Positions 44,022 to 53,559 of a stretch of 64,000 bases of DNA are shown piece after piece (the first letter of the stretch is position 1; each line of letters opens with the position of its first letter). The stretch comes from Hydrogenibacillus sp. (lineage in GTDB: Bacteria; Bacillota; Bacilli; Thermicanales; DSM-22653): assembly GCA_014896255.1 (NCBI GenBank), contig JADBKT010000008.1:1-64000 (forward strand), given 5' to 3'. The notes under the pieces were generated by a model. It ran no database searches. It was not told where the DNA came from and saw only the letters and a program-made list of their open reading frames with translations. Position numbers and translations under genes: made by a program.

Positions 44022-45155
44022 TTGACGCTTAGGATCGGCTCGCACGTGTCGTTTTCCAAGACGGGCCTCTTGAACGCCGCCGAAGAGGCGATTTCCTACG
44101 GTTCGACGACGTTTATGGTGTATACCGGCGCGCCGCAAAACACGGTGCGCAGGCCCATGGAAGAACAGTTCGTCGAAGAAGGCTGGGCGTTGGCGCGCGC
44201 CCACGGCATCGAGGAGATCGTCGTCCACGCGCCGTACATCATCAACCTCGCTTCACCGAACGGAGACACCTTCCGCCTGGCGGTCGAATTTTTGCAAAAA
44301 GAAATCGAGCGCACGGCGTACCTCGGCGCAAGAGACATTGTCGTCCACCCCGGCGCGTACACCGACCGCGATCCGGAATACGGCATCCGGCGCATCGCCG
44401 AAGGGTTGAACGAAGTGTTGAGCGTTCCGGGAGACGTGCGTATCGCGCTCGAGACGATGGCCGGCAAGGGGACGGAAGTCGGGCGGACGTTCGAAGAGCT
44501 CGCCGCGATCATCGACCGCGTCAAGTACCCGGAGCGCCTCTCCGTCTGCTTCGACACCTGCCATACGCATGACGCCGGGTACGACATCGTAAACGATCTC
44601 GACGGCGTGCTTGCGGCGTTCGACCGGGTGATCGGCCTGGATCGCCTCAGCGTCGTGCACATCAACGACAGCAAAAATGCGCGCGGCGCGGCCAAAGACC
44701 GCCATGCGCCCATCGGCTCCGGGTGGATCGGTTACCCGGCGATCGCGCGCGTGGTGCATCATCCGGCGCTTTCGGGCCGGCCGTTCATCCTCGAGACGCC
44801 GTGGATCGGCCAGGACAAAAAGACGCAGCGCCCGATGTACGAGGTGGAGATCGCGCTTCTTTCCGGCACGGTCGAACGGCGGTTCGGCACCGGATTTTGC
44901 GAGGATGTAGAAAAGCTTGCGCACTTTTTCCGGAAGCAGGGCATTACGCCGCGGGAGACGGTGCTCGCCCAGTGGCAGGAGCTGAAAAACGGGGGAGCCA
45001 AAGGCAAGGGCAAGGACAAACGCGAGCCGATGGAGCGGCTGTATGACGAAGTCGTCGCCGCTCGGCTGTTCCCGGACCATACGGAAGAGACGATCAACCA
45101 CCGCCTGATCGCCTATTTTGCGACGGAAGGCGGAGAAGGAACGGCGCTTTGCTGA
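44022..45155 (+). CDS. nfo: Deoxyribonuclease IV (AP endonuclease Nfo) with C-terminal extension
   Basis: TTG start after [85 protein letters not shown]. Confidence 0.92.
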   Translation: MTLRIGSHVSFSKTGLLNAAEEAISYGSTTFMVYTGAPQNTVRRPMEEQFVEEGWALARAHGIEEIVVHAPYIINLASPNGDTFRLAVEFLQKEIERTAYLGARDIVVHPGAYTDRDPEYGIRRIAEGLNEVLSVPGDVRIALETMAGKGTEVGRTFEELAAIIDRVKYPERLSVCFDTCHTHDAGYDIVNDLDGVLAAFDRVIGLDRLSVVHINDSKNARGAAKDRHAPIGSGWIGYPAIARVVHHPALSGRPFILETPWIGQDKKTQRPMYEVEIALLSGTVERRFGTGFCEDVEKLAHFFRKQGITPRETVLAQWQELKNGGAKGKGKDKREPMERLYDEVVAARLFPDHTEETINHRLIAYFATEGGEGTALC

Positions 45156-45236
45156 GCGTTTGGGCGAATGCTTTCGAGTGCCTCGTGGCGTGCGCTTTTG
45201 ATGCCGAGCGACGGGGAGGGAGGATCGGCGCCGGGA

Positions 45237-46343
45237 ATGTGGGATGAACTCTGGTATCGGACCGATCTGTCGGCGATGGACTTTATCGACGTGCTCCGAT
45301 CTGTCGGCATCTTCGTGGCCTTTTACGTCGCCCGGGTCGTTTTTGAGCGGACGATCGGTCGGCATCTTGCGCGATATGCGGAACGGAACGGCGAGGCCGT
45401 CGCCGCTTCTCTCATTCAAGCATTCGGGCGTCCGCTGCGGGTGCTCTGGTCGCTCATCGGGCTCTATTTGGCGCTCATCGTCCTCGGTCCGCCGCTATGG
45501 CTGAAGATGGCCTTTCAAAAAATCGTCCGCGTCGTCATCCTCGTGTTCGTCGCCTGGGGCTTTTACAATTTGACGGACCGCTCGGCGGAATGGGTGCGTC
45601 GCCTCGGGATGCGCCACGGCGTAGAGTTCCGGACGATGCTTTTGCCGCTCATCAGCCATGTGTTCCGCTTTCTTGTTCTGGCGGTGGCCTTTACGGTGCT
45701 GCTTCAGGAATTCGGATACCGCATCGACTCCTTGATCGCCGGGCTCGGCCTGGGGGGACTGGCGGTTTCTCTCGCGGCGAAAGACACATTGTCCAATCTG
45801 TTCGGCGGGGCGGTCATTTTGTTCGAAAAGACGTTTGCCGTCGGCGACTGGATCGAGACGCCGGCGGTGAGCGGAACGGTGGAGGAGATCACCATCCGCA
45901 GCACGAAGATCCGCACCTTCGATCAGGGGCTGGTGATCATCCCCAATTCGCTGCTCGTCGGCGGGGCGATCAAAAACTGGAGCAAGATGGGCAAACGGCG
46001 GATCCTGTTCAACCTGCCGCTTGAAATCGGCACCTCTCCGGAACGCATCGCCCGCTTGGTCGGGCGGTTGAAAAACGATCTTCTGCAAGATCCCGACGTT
46101 CATCCGGATGGGGTGTACGTCGCCTTCGAGCAATTCGCCGAATCGTCGCTTTCCGTTTTGATTTCTTTTTTTACCCGGACGACGAAGTACGACGAGTGGC
46201 TGGCGATCAAAGAACGCATCAATCTACACATCTTGAGGCTGTTGGAAGCCGAGGGCGTGCGTTTGGCCGTGCCGTCGCGGACGGTGTATGTCCGCGCGGA
46301 TGAACCGGGGCCGACGGAAGCGATGAAAGACAACAGGGACTGA
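45237..46343 (+). CDS. Mechanosensitive ion channel family protein (MscS-like)
   Basis: GLGLGGLAVSLAAKDTLSNLFGGAVILFEKTFAVGDWIETPAVSGTVEEITIRSTKIRTFDQGLVIIPNSLLVGGAIKNWSKMGKRRI. Confidence 0.9.
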   Translation: MWDELWYRTDLSAMDFIDVLRSVGIFVAFYVARVVFERTIGRHLARYAERNGEAVAASLIQAFGRPLRVLWSLIGLYLALIVLGPPLWLKMAFQKIVRVVILVFVAWGFYNLTDRSAEWVRRLGMRHGVEFRTMLLPLISHVFRFLVLAVAFTVLLQEFGYRIDSLIAGLGLGGLAVSLAAKDTLSNLFGGAVILFEKTFAVGDWIETPAVSGTVEEITIRSTKIRTFDQGLVIIPNSLLVGGAIKNWSKMGKRRILFNLPLEIGTSPERIARLVGRLKNDLLQDPDVHPDGVYVAFEQFAESSLSVLISFFTRTTKYDEWLAIKERINLHILRLLEAEGVRLAVPSRTVYVRADEPGPTEAMKDNRD

Positions 46344-46346
46344 ACG

Positions 46347-46490
46347 GGCGATGGCGTTCGCCTCAAACCGCCGAGCACCGCTGAACGATCGGGAACGATC
46401 CGGCTCGATGAGAGCGCGGGGAGATCGATCGCTCGAACGGTGGCCGCTTCGGCTGATGACGCCTACTCTCAGGATGGGGGTAGGCGTTTT
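46347..46490 (+). ncRNA. Fluoride riboswitch (crcB motif) with terminator-like expression platform
   Basis: GGCGATGGCGTTCGCC...AACCGC at the 5' end and CTGATGACGCCTAC (about 46453-46466) at the 3' end; ACGCCTAC pairs with GTAGGCGT (46480-46487) followed by TTTT; 33 nt before crcB. Confidence 0.88.
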
Positions 46491-46522
46491 GTGATGAAAA
46501 AATTGCAGGAGGGGTTGACGAG

Positions 46523-46954
46523 TTGCGCGCATCGTTTCAATCATTCATCGGCGTCGGCGTGTTCGGCGCTTCTGGGGCGCTTTTGCGCGCCGGGGCGAGC
46601 GCCTGGTTTCCGGCATACGGCTTTCCGTGGAGCACGTTTGCCGTCAACGTCGTCGGAGCGTTTGCCTTGGGCTGGCTTGCGGTGTATGCGTCGAGAAGAC
46701 AAAAGGAGCGATGTCTTCTTTTTTGCGGCACCGGTTTTCTCGGCGGTCTCACGACATATTCGACGATGAGCGCGGAAGCGTGGGCCGATATGATGAATCA
46801 AAAAGCCGTCTTGGGAGTTTTCTATCTTCTGCTCAGCGCCGCGATCGGCTTGATGAGCGTCGCCCTCGGGCGGACGATCGCCGAGCGCGTTCTGCCGCCT
46901 CTGGACGACGCAACGCTCAGCGACGGGCGACGGAAGGGAGAGCAAGGCCGATGA
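46523..46954 (+). CDS. crcB: Fluoride efflux transporter CrcB (Fluc), copy 1
   Basis: GVFGASGALLRAGASAWFPAYGFPWSTFAVNVVGAFALGWL; GTGFLGGLTTYSTMSAEAW; SD GGAGG. Confidence 0.93.
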   Translation: MRASFQSFIGVGVFGASGALLRAGASAWFPAYGFPWSTFAVNVVGAFALGWLAVYASRRQKERCLLFCGTGFLGGLTTYSTMSAEAWADMMNQKAVLGVFYLLLSAAIGLMSVALGRTIAERVLPPLDDATLSDGRRKGEQGR

Positions 46955-47337
46955 GCTTGGCGACGATCCTCGCCGTTTTCGTCGGCGGTTTTTTCGGGGC
47001 GGCGCTGCGCTACGCCTTAAGCGCTCCGCTGAACGCCCGCGCGGCGGCCGAGCGGGCGATGTTTCCCTGGGGGACGCTGTTCGTCAACAGCACGGGGGCG
47101 TTCGGGTTCGGCGTCGTGAGCGCGCTCGTCGTCGATCCGCTCCTTCGACAGGCGCTACTCACCGGCTTTATGGGCGCCTATACGACGTTTTCCACGCTGA
47201 TGCTGGAGATCGACACGAGGCTCCGGGGCGGAAGGCTTTGGGCGGCGATCTTCTATGCCGTCGTTTCGTTCGTCGGCGGGCCGTTTTGGGTCGCGCTGGG
47301 GAAGATTTTCACGGATGTTTTCATACCAACGGTTTGA
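46951..47337 (+). CDS. crcB: Fluoride efflux transporter CrcB (Fluc), copy 2
   Basis: VGGFFGAALRYALSAPLN...FPWGTLFVNSTGAFGFGVV; TGFMGAYTTFSTLMLE; start overlaps the copy 1 stop. Confidence 0.93.
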   Translation: MSLATILAVFVGGFFGAALRYALSAPLNARAAAERAMFPWGTLFVNSTGAFGFGVVSALVVDPLLRQALLTGFMGAYTTFSTLMLEIDTRLRGGRLWAAIFYAVVSFVGGPFWVALGKIFTDVFIPTV

Positions 47338-47362
47338 CAAGCGGAAGTCCGAAGGGTACGAT
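47334..47362 (+). promoter_or_regulatory. Sigma-A-type promoter for the corA cluster
   Basis: TTGACA (47334-47339), 17-nt spacer, TACGAT (47357-47362), overlapping the crcB2 stop. Confidence 0.55.
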
Positions 47363-47502
47363 GAACATGCCGTTTTTAGTTTTTATATGAAGAAAGGGGG
47401 GATCGGCATGGGAAGTTCGGGCTTGGCCGAGGGGGATAGGGATCCGGTTGTTTTCGAGGGCCGTGATGTCGCGCCAAGACACGACCATAGGAGGGCTCAT
47501 GG

Positions 47503-48435
47503 ATGCTTACGATTTATCAAAGCGACGCTCAGGGCGGTCTGGCCTCCGTCGACGAGATCGGCAGAAACACGTGGGTACACCTTATCGCGCCGACGGAGGC
47601 GGAGATCGAGCGGGTGGTCTCGACCCTCGGCGTGCCGCGGGACTTTCTGCTCGATCCCCTTGATGTCGATGAGCGGCCGCGGGTGGAAAAAGACGAAGCC
47701 GGCGTGCTCATCATCTTAAGCGTCCCGTACCCGACGGGAGATGATCCGGTGCCGTACCGGACGGTACCCGTCGGGGTCATCCATACCCCGGACGTGTTGG
47801 TCACCGTTTGCCGCATGGACCATCCGATCTTTCATCCGTTCCGATCCGGCCAGGTGAAAGGCTTCTATACCCATATGAAAACGCGGTTTACGCTGCAGCT
47901 GATGAACCACATCGCTCGGCATTATCTGCGTGATCTGAATGATCTCAACGGGCGCATCGCCGAAGCCGAAGCGGCACTGCAACGGTCGATGCGCAACCGC
48001 GAAGTGTATATTTTGCTGAATATCAACAAAAGCCTCGTCTACTTTACGACGGCGCTTCGCGTCAATCGCGGCGTTATGCAGAAATTGACTCGTGAAACAT
48101 ATATGAAAATGTATGAAGACGATGAAGAATTGTTGCAAGACGCGATCGTCGAGATGCAGCAAGCCCTCGATGCGTCGGACATCCACAGTGAAAACTTGAG
48201 CAACCTCATGGACGCCTATGCGGCGATCATTCAGAACAACGTGAACACGGTGCTGAAGATCTTGACCGCGCTCACCATCATCCTGGCCATCCCCACGATG
48301 ATCGCCAGCATCTACGGCATGAACGTCCCCCTGCCGTATCAAGACTCTCCGTATGCCTTTCCGGTGTTGATGGGCCTGGCGCTGGTCATCGGGCTTTCGA
48401 CCGGCTGGGCGTTCTATCGCATGCGCCTCTTTTGA
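47503..48435 (+). CDS. corA: CorA-family (2-TM-GxN) divalent cation transporter, copy 1 (YGMN motif)
   Basis: SD AGGAGGG; NTWVHLIAPTEAEIERVVSTLGVPRDFLLDPLDVDERPRVEKDE; two C-terminal TMs with IYGMNVPL. Confidence 0.92.
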   Translation: MLTIYQSDAQGGLASVDEIGRNTWVHLIAPTEAEIERVVSTLGVPRDFLLDPLDVDERPRVEKDEAGVLIILSVPYPTGDDPVPYRTVPVGVIHTPDVLVTVCRMDHPIFHPFRSGQVKGFYTHMKTRFTLQLMNHIARHYLRDLNDLNGRIAEAEAALQRSMRNREVYILLNINKSLVYFTTALRVNRGVMQKLTRETYMKMYEDDEELLQDAIVEMQQALDASDIHSENLSNLMDAYAAIIQNNVNTVLKILTALTIILAIPTMIASIYGMNVPLPYQDSPYAFPVLMGLALVIGLSTGWAFYRMRLF

Positions 48436-48522
48436 GGTTCGCGCCGGGTTCGAAGCGCGGCATTGCGGCGCGGTCCGTTGGGTGCTTAAAGCGGCGATGG
48501 TCGCGCGCATGGAGGGATGAAC

Positions 48523-49506
48523 ATGCTTACGGTCTATACGACGACACCGGACGGGCGCATCGAGACGGCAGACGGTTTTCCGCACAATGCGCTCATCGTC
48601 TTGGTCGCGCCGACGCCCGAGGAGATTCGAGCGGTGGCTTGTGCCTTCCGCCTCGATGAAGCGTACTTGCGCGATGCCCTCGATGCCGAAGAGCGGCCGC
48701 GGGTGGAAAAAGGCGAGACGGAAGACGGACGATCGCTCGTCGCGCTCATCCTCGGGATCCCGATGGAGAACGACGCCGCCGAGGCCGCCGGACGGCAGTT
48801 GCCGTACGAAGCCATGCCTTACCGCGTCATGCCTTTTTCGCTGATCCATCTGAAAGATCATTTGATCATCGTCATGCCGGAGGAGCATCCGACCCTTGAA
48901 GCGGTGCTCGCCGGTCGGTTCGGCCCGTACGCGACGTACATGAAAACGCGGATCACCTTGCTTTTTTTCCAGGCCGTCGCATCGGCGTTTTTGCGGACGC
49001 TGGACGCGCTTCGCGCCGACATCGCTCGGCTTCAGCGGGAGCTCAAAGCCGCGCACCGCAACCGCGAGCTGTACGGACTCATCCACATCAACAAAAGCCT
49101 CGTCTATTTCGCCGCGGCCTTGCGGGGGCTTAGGACGGTCTATCAGCGGCTTCTCCGAGGCGGAGACATGCATCTGTATGCGGACGATGCCCAACTTTTG
49201 CGCGACGCGCTCGTGGATATCGAGCAGGCGCTGGAAGTGACGGAGATGCGCGCGGAGAGCTTGAGCTCGCTCATGGACGCCTATGCGGCGATCATCCACA
49301 ACAACGTGAACGCCGTGCTCAAGATATTGACGACGCTCACCATCGTGCTCACCATTCCGACGATGATCGCCAGCGTTTTCGCCATGAACGTCGGGCTGCC
49401 GTTTGAAGAGGCGCCGTGGATGTTCGGACTCCTGCTCTCGCTGATGACCCTCTCCGGCACCTCGCTCGTCGTATACTTTTACCGGAAAAACTTTTTGCGC
49501 CTGTAA
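48523..49506 (+). CDS. CorA-family transporter, copy 2 (FAMN motif)
   Basis: MLTVYTTTPDGR... paralogous to copy 1; DAEERPRVEKGE; VFAMNVGLPF at the signature position. Confidence 0.9.
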   Translation: MLTVYTTTPDGRIETADGFPHNALIVLVAPTPEEIRAVACAFRLDEAYLRDALDAEERPRVEKGETEDGRSLVALILGIPMENDAAEAAGRQLPYEAMPYRVMPFSLIHLKDHLIIVMPEEHPTLEAVLAGRFGPYATYMKTRITLLFFQAVASAFLRTLDALRADIARLQRELKAAHRNRELYGLIHINKSLVYFAAALRGLRTVYQRLLRGGDMHLYADDAQLLRDALVDIEQALEVTEMRAESLSSLMDAYAAIIHNNVNAVLKILTTLTIVLTIPTMIASVFAMNVGLPFEEAPWMFGLLLSLMTLSGTSLVVYFYRKNFLRL

Positions 49507-49517
49507 GGGGGATCGCC

Positions 49518-50465
49518 GTGCGCGCGGTGTATGTGAGCCGACCCGAAGGCGGCTTGATGACGGCGGAAGCGATCGAGAAAAACAGCTGGATCCACCTGAC
49601 GGCGCCGTCCGACGACGAACTGCGCGAGGCGGCGGAGGCCGCGTTCGTGCCGGAGGCGCTCTTGCGCGCCGCGCTCGACCCCGACGAGCAACCGCGGATC
49701 GAACGACGCGACGGCGCGGTGCTGATCGTCATCCACGTGCCGTACGAAGATCTTGCGGCGCGCAAGTCGAAGGACGGACCGATCTATCGCCTCATGCCCG
49801 TCGGCATCGTCCACGGGAAAGACCACCTGGTGACCGTCGCCCGGCGCGAGGTCCCGCTCTTTGCGCCTTTTTTCCAGGGCCGGATGAACGGCTTGGCCAC
49901 GCATATGAAAACGCGCCTCACGCTCAAAATCTTGGTCGCCGTCGCCGCGGCGTACTTGAAAACCGTCCACGCCGTGCAGCGCGACGTCGAACAGGCGGAA
50001 ACCGAACTCGCCCGCTCCTACCGTAATGACGAGCTGTATACGCTGCTTTTCGCCGACGAAAGCCTGATCTATCTCGAGACGTCCTTGGCCCAGATGCGCG
50101 CGGTGCTGCGTAAAATCCAAAACGGCGATTACATTAAACTATATGCGGATGATGCCGATCTGCTGGAAGATGCGGTGATCGACCTGGAGCAGGCGCTGGG
50201 CGCCGCAGAAGTGCATCAGCAGAAGCTGAACAACGTCATGGACGCCTACGGCAACGTGATCCAGATCAATGTGAACGCCGTCTTAAAACTGCTCACCGCG
50301 CTGACGGTCCTGCTTTCGGTGCCGATTTTGCTGGCCAGCGTCTTTTCGATGAACGTCCCACTGTACATCGAAGACCGTCCGCACGGCTTTCTCATCGTGA
50401 TGACGCTGATGTCCGTCGTGACGGCGACGGTGGGGTGGGTTTTTTATCGTTTGCGGTTCTTTTGA
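49518..50465 (+). CDS. CorA-family transporter, copy 3 (FSMN motif)
   Basis: GTG start; NSWIHLTAPSDDELREAAEAAFVPEALLRAALDPDEQPRIERRD; VFSMNVPLYI at the signature position. Confidence 0.9.
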   Translation: MRAVYVSRPEGGLMTAEAIEKNSWIHLTAPSDDELREAAEAAFVPEALLRAALDPDEQPRIERRDGAVLIVIHVPYEDLAARKSKDGPIYRLMPVGIVHGKDHLVTVARREVPLFAPFFQGRMNGLATHMKTRLTLKILVAVAAAYLKTVHAVQRDVEQAETELARSYRNDELYTLLFADESLIYLETSLAQMRAVLRKIQNGDYIKLYADDADLLEDAVIDLEQALGAAEVHQQKLNNVMDAYGNVIQINVNAVLKLLTALTVLLSVPILLASVFSMNVPLYIEDRPHGFLIVMTLMSVVTATVGWVFYRLRFF

Positions 50466-50524
50466 TGTGGAGATCCCATCCGATGGGGACTTCAGGTCGG
50501 GACACGGGAAAGGAGAAGAGATCG

Positions 50525-51040
50525 ATGCGTATCCGGCACGTGGGGCGGACGGCGTTCAGTTTAAGCGCTCTCGTTTATCTCATCATCGGGGCGTTGTTTG
50601 CTTTGCCGAAAGTCTCGGCGCCGTTCGACACCTCCTTTTTGCCGCCGCTCATCGCCGGTTTCAACGCTCTGGCGACGGTCTTTTTGCTGTTCGCCTATGC
50701 CGCCATCCGTCGTCGGCAGATCGAGACGCACCGCCGTTGGATCTTCGCCGCCCTCGCCTCGACGGCGTTGTTTTTGATCAGCTATGTGACCTATCATCTG
50801 ACGACGCCTTCCACGCCATACGGCGGGAGCGGCGCGCTGAAAATCATCTATTACGTCCTCTTGATCAGCCACATCGTCCTCGCCGCGGTCATCGTTCCGC
50901 TCGTCCTTTTGGCGCTCTTCCGCGGCTTGAACCGCGAAGACGCCAAACATCGGCGCATCGTCCGCTATGCCTATCCGCTGTGGCTGTATGTGTCCTTAAG
51001 CGGTGTGCTCGTCTATCTCATGATCGCTCCGTACTATTGA
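50525..51040 (+). CDS. DUF420 domain-containing membrane protein (CtaM/YozB-like)
   Basis: FLPPLIAGFNALATVFLLFAYAAIRRRQIETHRRWIFAALASTALFLISYVTYHLTTPSTPYGGSGALKIIYYVLLISHIVLA. Confidence 0.85.
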   Translation: MRIRHVGRTAFSLSALVYLIIGALFALPKVSAPFDTSFLPPLIAGFNALATVFLLFAYAAIRRRQIETHRRWIFAALASTALFLISYVTYHLTTPSTPYGGSGALKIIYYVLLISHIVLAAVIVPLVLLALFRGLNREDAKHRRIVRYAYPLWLYVSLSGVLVYLMIAPYY

Positions 51041-51071
51041 GCGCGCGCCCGATCGGGGCAGGCGTCGAGGT

Positions 51072-51692
51072 CTATGGGAGGCGGCGCGCGTTCCGCTCGG
51101 CGTTTTCCCACAGGGTGAGCGCGAACATCGTCTTTAAATCGCAGATCTCGCCGCGCGCTGCGGCCGCTTTCGCTTCGTCCAGGGTATAGAGGACGAGATC
51201 GACGAACTCGTCATTGTCCGGCCGGGCCGCTCCGGGGGTGAGGTCTTTCGCTTCATAAAAATGCATTGCCTCGTCGGCAAAGCCGGGCGAGGAGTAAAAC
51301 ACGCCGAGACTCCGCCACGACCGCGCCGTAAAACCGGTCTCTTCCAACAGTTCGCGCTTGGCGTCATCGAGCGGCGCGGAACCCGGCTCGCGTTTGCCGG
51401 CCGGGATCTCCAGCGTCACGCGGCCGAGGGGCAGGCGGTATTGCCGGACGAGGACGATGCGCGGCGTTCGGGCATCGTCAACGACGGCCAAGACGGCGAC
51501 GGCCCCGGGGTGATGAACGACTTCCCGCGGCGCCGTCTTGCCGTTCGGCAGGCGCACGGTGTAGAGGGCGAGTTCGATGATCCGCCCGCGGTAGATCGTC
51601 TCGCGCGACAGAGGCACTTCTTCGAGCGCCGCATCGTGCCTGTGATCCGGGATTTTCGCGTCGCGCGCCTCTTTTCGCCGAGAACCCATCAT
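51072..51692 (-). CDS. NUDIX hydrolase (ADP-ribose pyrophosphatase-like)
   Basis: IPAGKREPGSAPLDDAKRELLEETGF (Nudix box); SD AAGGGAGG upstream. Confidence 0.9.
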   Translation of the reverse strand: MMGSRRKEARDAKIPDHRHDAALEEVPLSRETIYRGRIIELALYTVRLPNGKTAPREVVHHPGAVAVLAVVDDARTPRIVLVRQYRLPLGRVTLEIPAGKREPGSAPLDDAKRELLEETGFTARSWRSLGVFYSSPGFADEAMHFYEAKDLTPGAARPDNDEFVDLVLYTLDEAKAAAARGEICDLKTMFALTLWENAERNARRLP

Positions 51693-53488
51693 CTGCGTCC
51701 TCCCTTGGTGGCGTAAGGTTGCGGAAAATATTCGCGCCAGCGCCGGTCGACGCGCGCTTGCGTCTCCGGATCGACTTCCACGGTGACGGGGTAAAACGGC
51801 TTCATGCGGGCGTCGATCACGATCGGCAGGCGAAAGCCGAGGCGATTGTGCCCGACCATCGTCTCCGCATACACATCGTGTGCCGGGTCGAAGCGGGTGA
51901 ATACCGTCCACAAAAAGGCCGTCTGATCGCGCGTTGTCGCCTCGGCGTCGTCGACCAGGAGGACGAGGGGAAAGCGCCGGAGCGCCTCGACGTGCCGCGC
52001 CGTTTCGACCAGACGCTCGGGCGCTTTTTCGTCTTCGGCATACGGCCGACCGGAGAGGACGAGCACCCCCGGGGAGAACGCGCGCACCGCTTGGATGCCG
52101 GGCAGTTCCGGGCCGTCGTAATGCTCGGGCAACGCGCGCACCGGTTCGCCGACGCCGACGATGAGCATCTTGCTGCCGTGGTTGAAGCGTCGCCCGGTGT
52201 AATCGAGGGTGTCCATCGCCGTCTCGGACAGGATGATGACGTCCCGTTCCGGCTGAACACGCGTGAGCACCGCCGTAATGAGCGATCGGAAATCGGCGAG
52301 GTCGACCGGTTGATCGGTGACGATCAAACATTTGGTCAGCGTGAGCTGCCCTTCCCCCAAGATGCGCAGCGCATGGGTGAGGGCCTCGCGCGGGTAGCTT
52401 TCCCGCACGACCGCCCCGCTCAAGGCGTGAAAGCCGGTCTCGGCATACGACCAGAGGGCTTTTACCCCCGGCATGACGAGCGGGTAAAAAGGGCTGAGGA
52501 GGCGCTGCAGGTATTCGCCGATCCAGTAGTCCTCCTGGATCGGCTTGCCGACGACCGTCGCCGGATAGACGGCGTCGCGCCGGCGATAGACGCGCTTGAG
52601 CTGGAACACCGGAAAATCATGGACGAGCGAATAGTAACCGTAATGGTCGCCGAACGGTCCTTCCGGCGCGCGTGTGTAGGGCGGCACAAGGCCGACGAGG
52701 GCGAATTCCGCTTCGGCGATCAGGGCGTGCGGCGCCTCTTCCGGGCGCACCCGGGCCAGTTTCTGGCCGAGCAAAAACGAGGCGAAGAGGAGCTCCGGAA
52801 CGGCTTCCGGGAGCGGCGCGACGGCGCTCACGATGAGGGCCGGCGGGCCGCCCAGGAACACCGTGACCGGCAGCGCCTCACCGCGCCTTTCCGCGACATG
52901 GTAGTGAAAGCCGCCGCCTTTGTGGATCTGCCAGTGCATGCCGGTCGTCTTCGGGCCGGTGATCTGCATCCGGTAGATGCCGAGGTTGCCCTGCCGCGTC
53001 TCGGGATGTTCGGTGTAGACGAGCGGCAAGGTGAGAAAGGGGCCGCCGTCTTCCGGCCAGCTGGTAAGCGCCGGAAGCGCGGTGAGGTCAAAATCGTCGT
53101 CGCGCACCTCAAGAACCGGTGCCTGCTCGGGGCGGACGTCTTTCAGCCCGAGGCCGAAGATGAGCGGCAGAAGCAAATCCCGCGCCCCCCACAACGCCTT
53201 CGGTGACGGCGGGAGCCATTCCGGCAAGCGCTGGACGATCGTTTCCACCACTTTTTCCGGCCGCGTCCCGAGGGCCCGTTCGAGGCGCTCCGGCGTCCCG
53301 AACAGATTCGTCGCCACCGGGAAGGCGCGGCCTTTGACGTTGGTAAAGAGGAGGGCCGGCCCGCCTTCGGCGATGACGCGGCGGTGAATTTCGGCGAGTT
53401 CAAGGTGCGCCTCCACGGGCGCTTCGACGCGGACGAGCTCGCCGTCCGCTTCGAGCGCCTGGAGAAAGGCGCGGAGATTTGGAAACAT
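51689..53488 (-). CDS. UbiD family decarboxylase (menaquinone-biosynthesis type)
   Basis: NLFGTPERLERALG; NLGIYRMQITGPKTTGMHWQIHKGGGFHY; GPFGDHYGYYS; ARMKPFYPVTVEVDPETQARVDRRW. Confidence 0.85.
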   Translation of the reverse strand: MFPNLRAFLQALEADGELVRVEAPVEAHLELAEIHRRVIAEGGPALLFTNVKGRAFPVATNLFGTPERLERALGTRPEKVVETIVQRLPEWLPPSPKALWGARDLLLPLIFGLGLKDVRPEQAPVLEVRDDDFDLTALPALTSWPEDGGPFLTLPLVYTEHPETRQGNLGIYRMQITGPKTTGMHWQIHKGGGFHYHVAERRGEALPVTVFLGGPPALIVSAVAPLPEAVPELLFASFLLGQKLARVRPEEAPHALIAEAEFALVGLVPPYTRAPEGPFGDHYGYYSLVHDFPVFQLKRVYRRRDAVYPATVVGKPIQEDYWIGEYLQRLLSPFYPLVMPGVKALWSYAETGFHALSGAVVRESYPREALTHALRILGEGQLTLTKCLIVTDQPVDLADFRSLITAVLTRVQPERDVIILSETAMDTLDYTGRRFNHGSKMLIVGVGEPVRALPEHYDGPELPGIQAVRAFSPGVLVLSGRPYAEDEKAPERLVETARHVEALRRFPLVLLVDDAEATTRDQTAFLWTVFTRFDPAHDVYAETMVGHNRLGFRLPIVIDARMKPFYPVTVEVDPETQARVDRRWREYFPQPYATKGGRR

Positions 53489-53559
53489 CGCCTTTCGCTC
53501 CTTCATCGATGATGCGTGGATGATGCGTGCTCCGTACCCGGAAAAGGTCCGTGAACCCG

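Noticed and set aside
47397-47503. Mg-sensing (M-box) riboswitch upstream of corA1
   Set aside because: Searched by eye for M-box conserved elements and saw none; only a promoter-like element and the SD are supportable.
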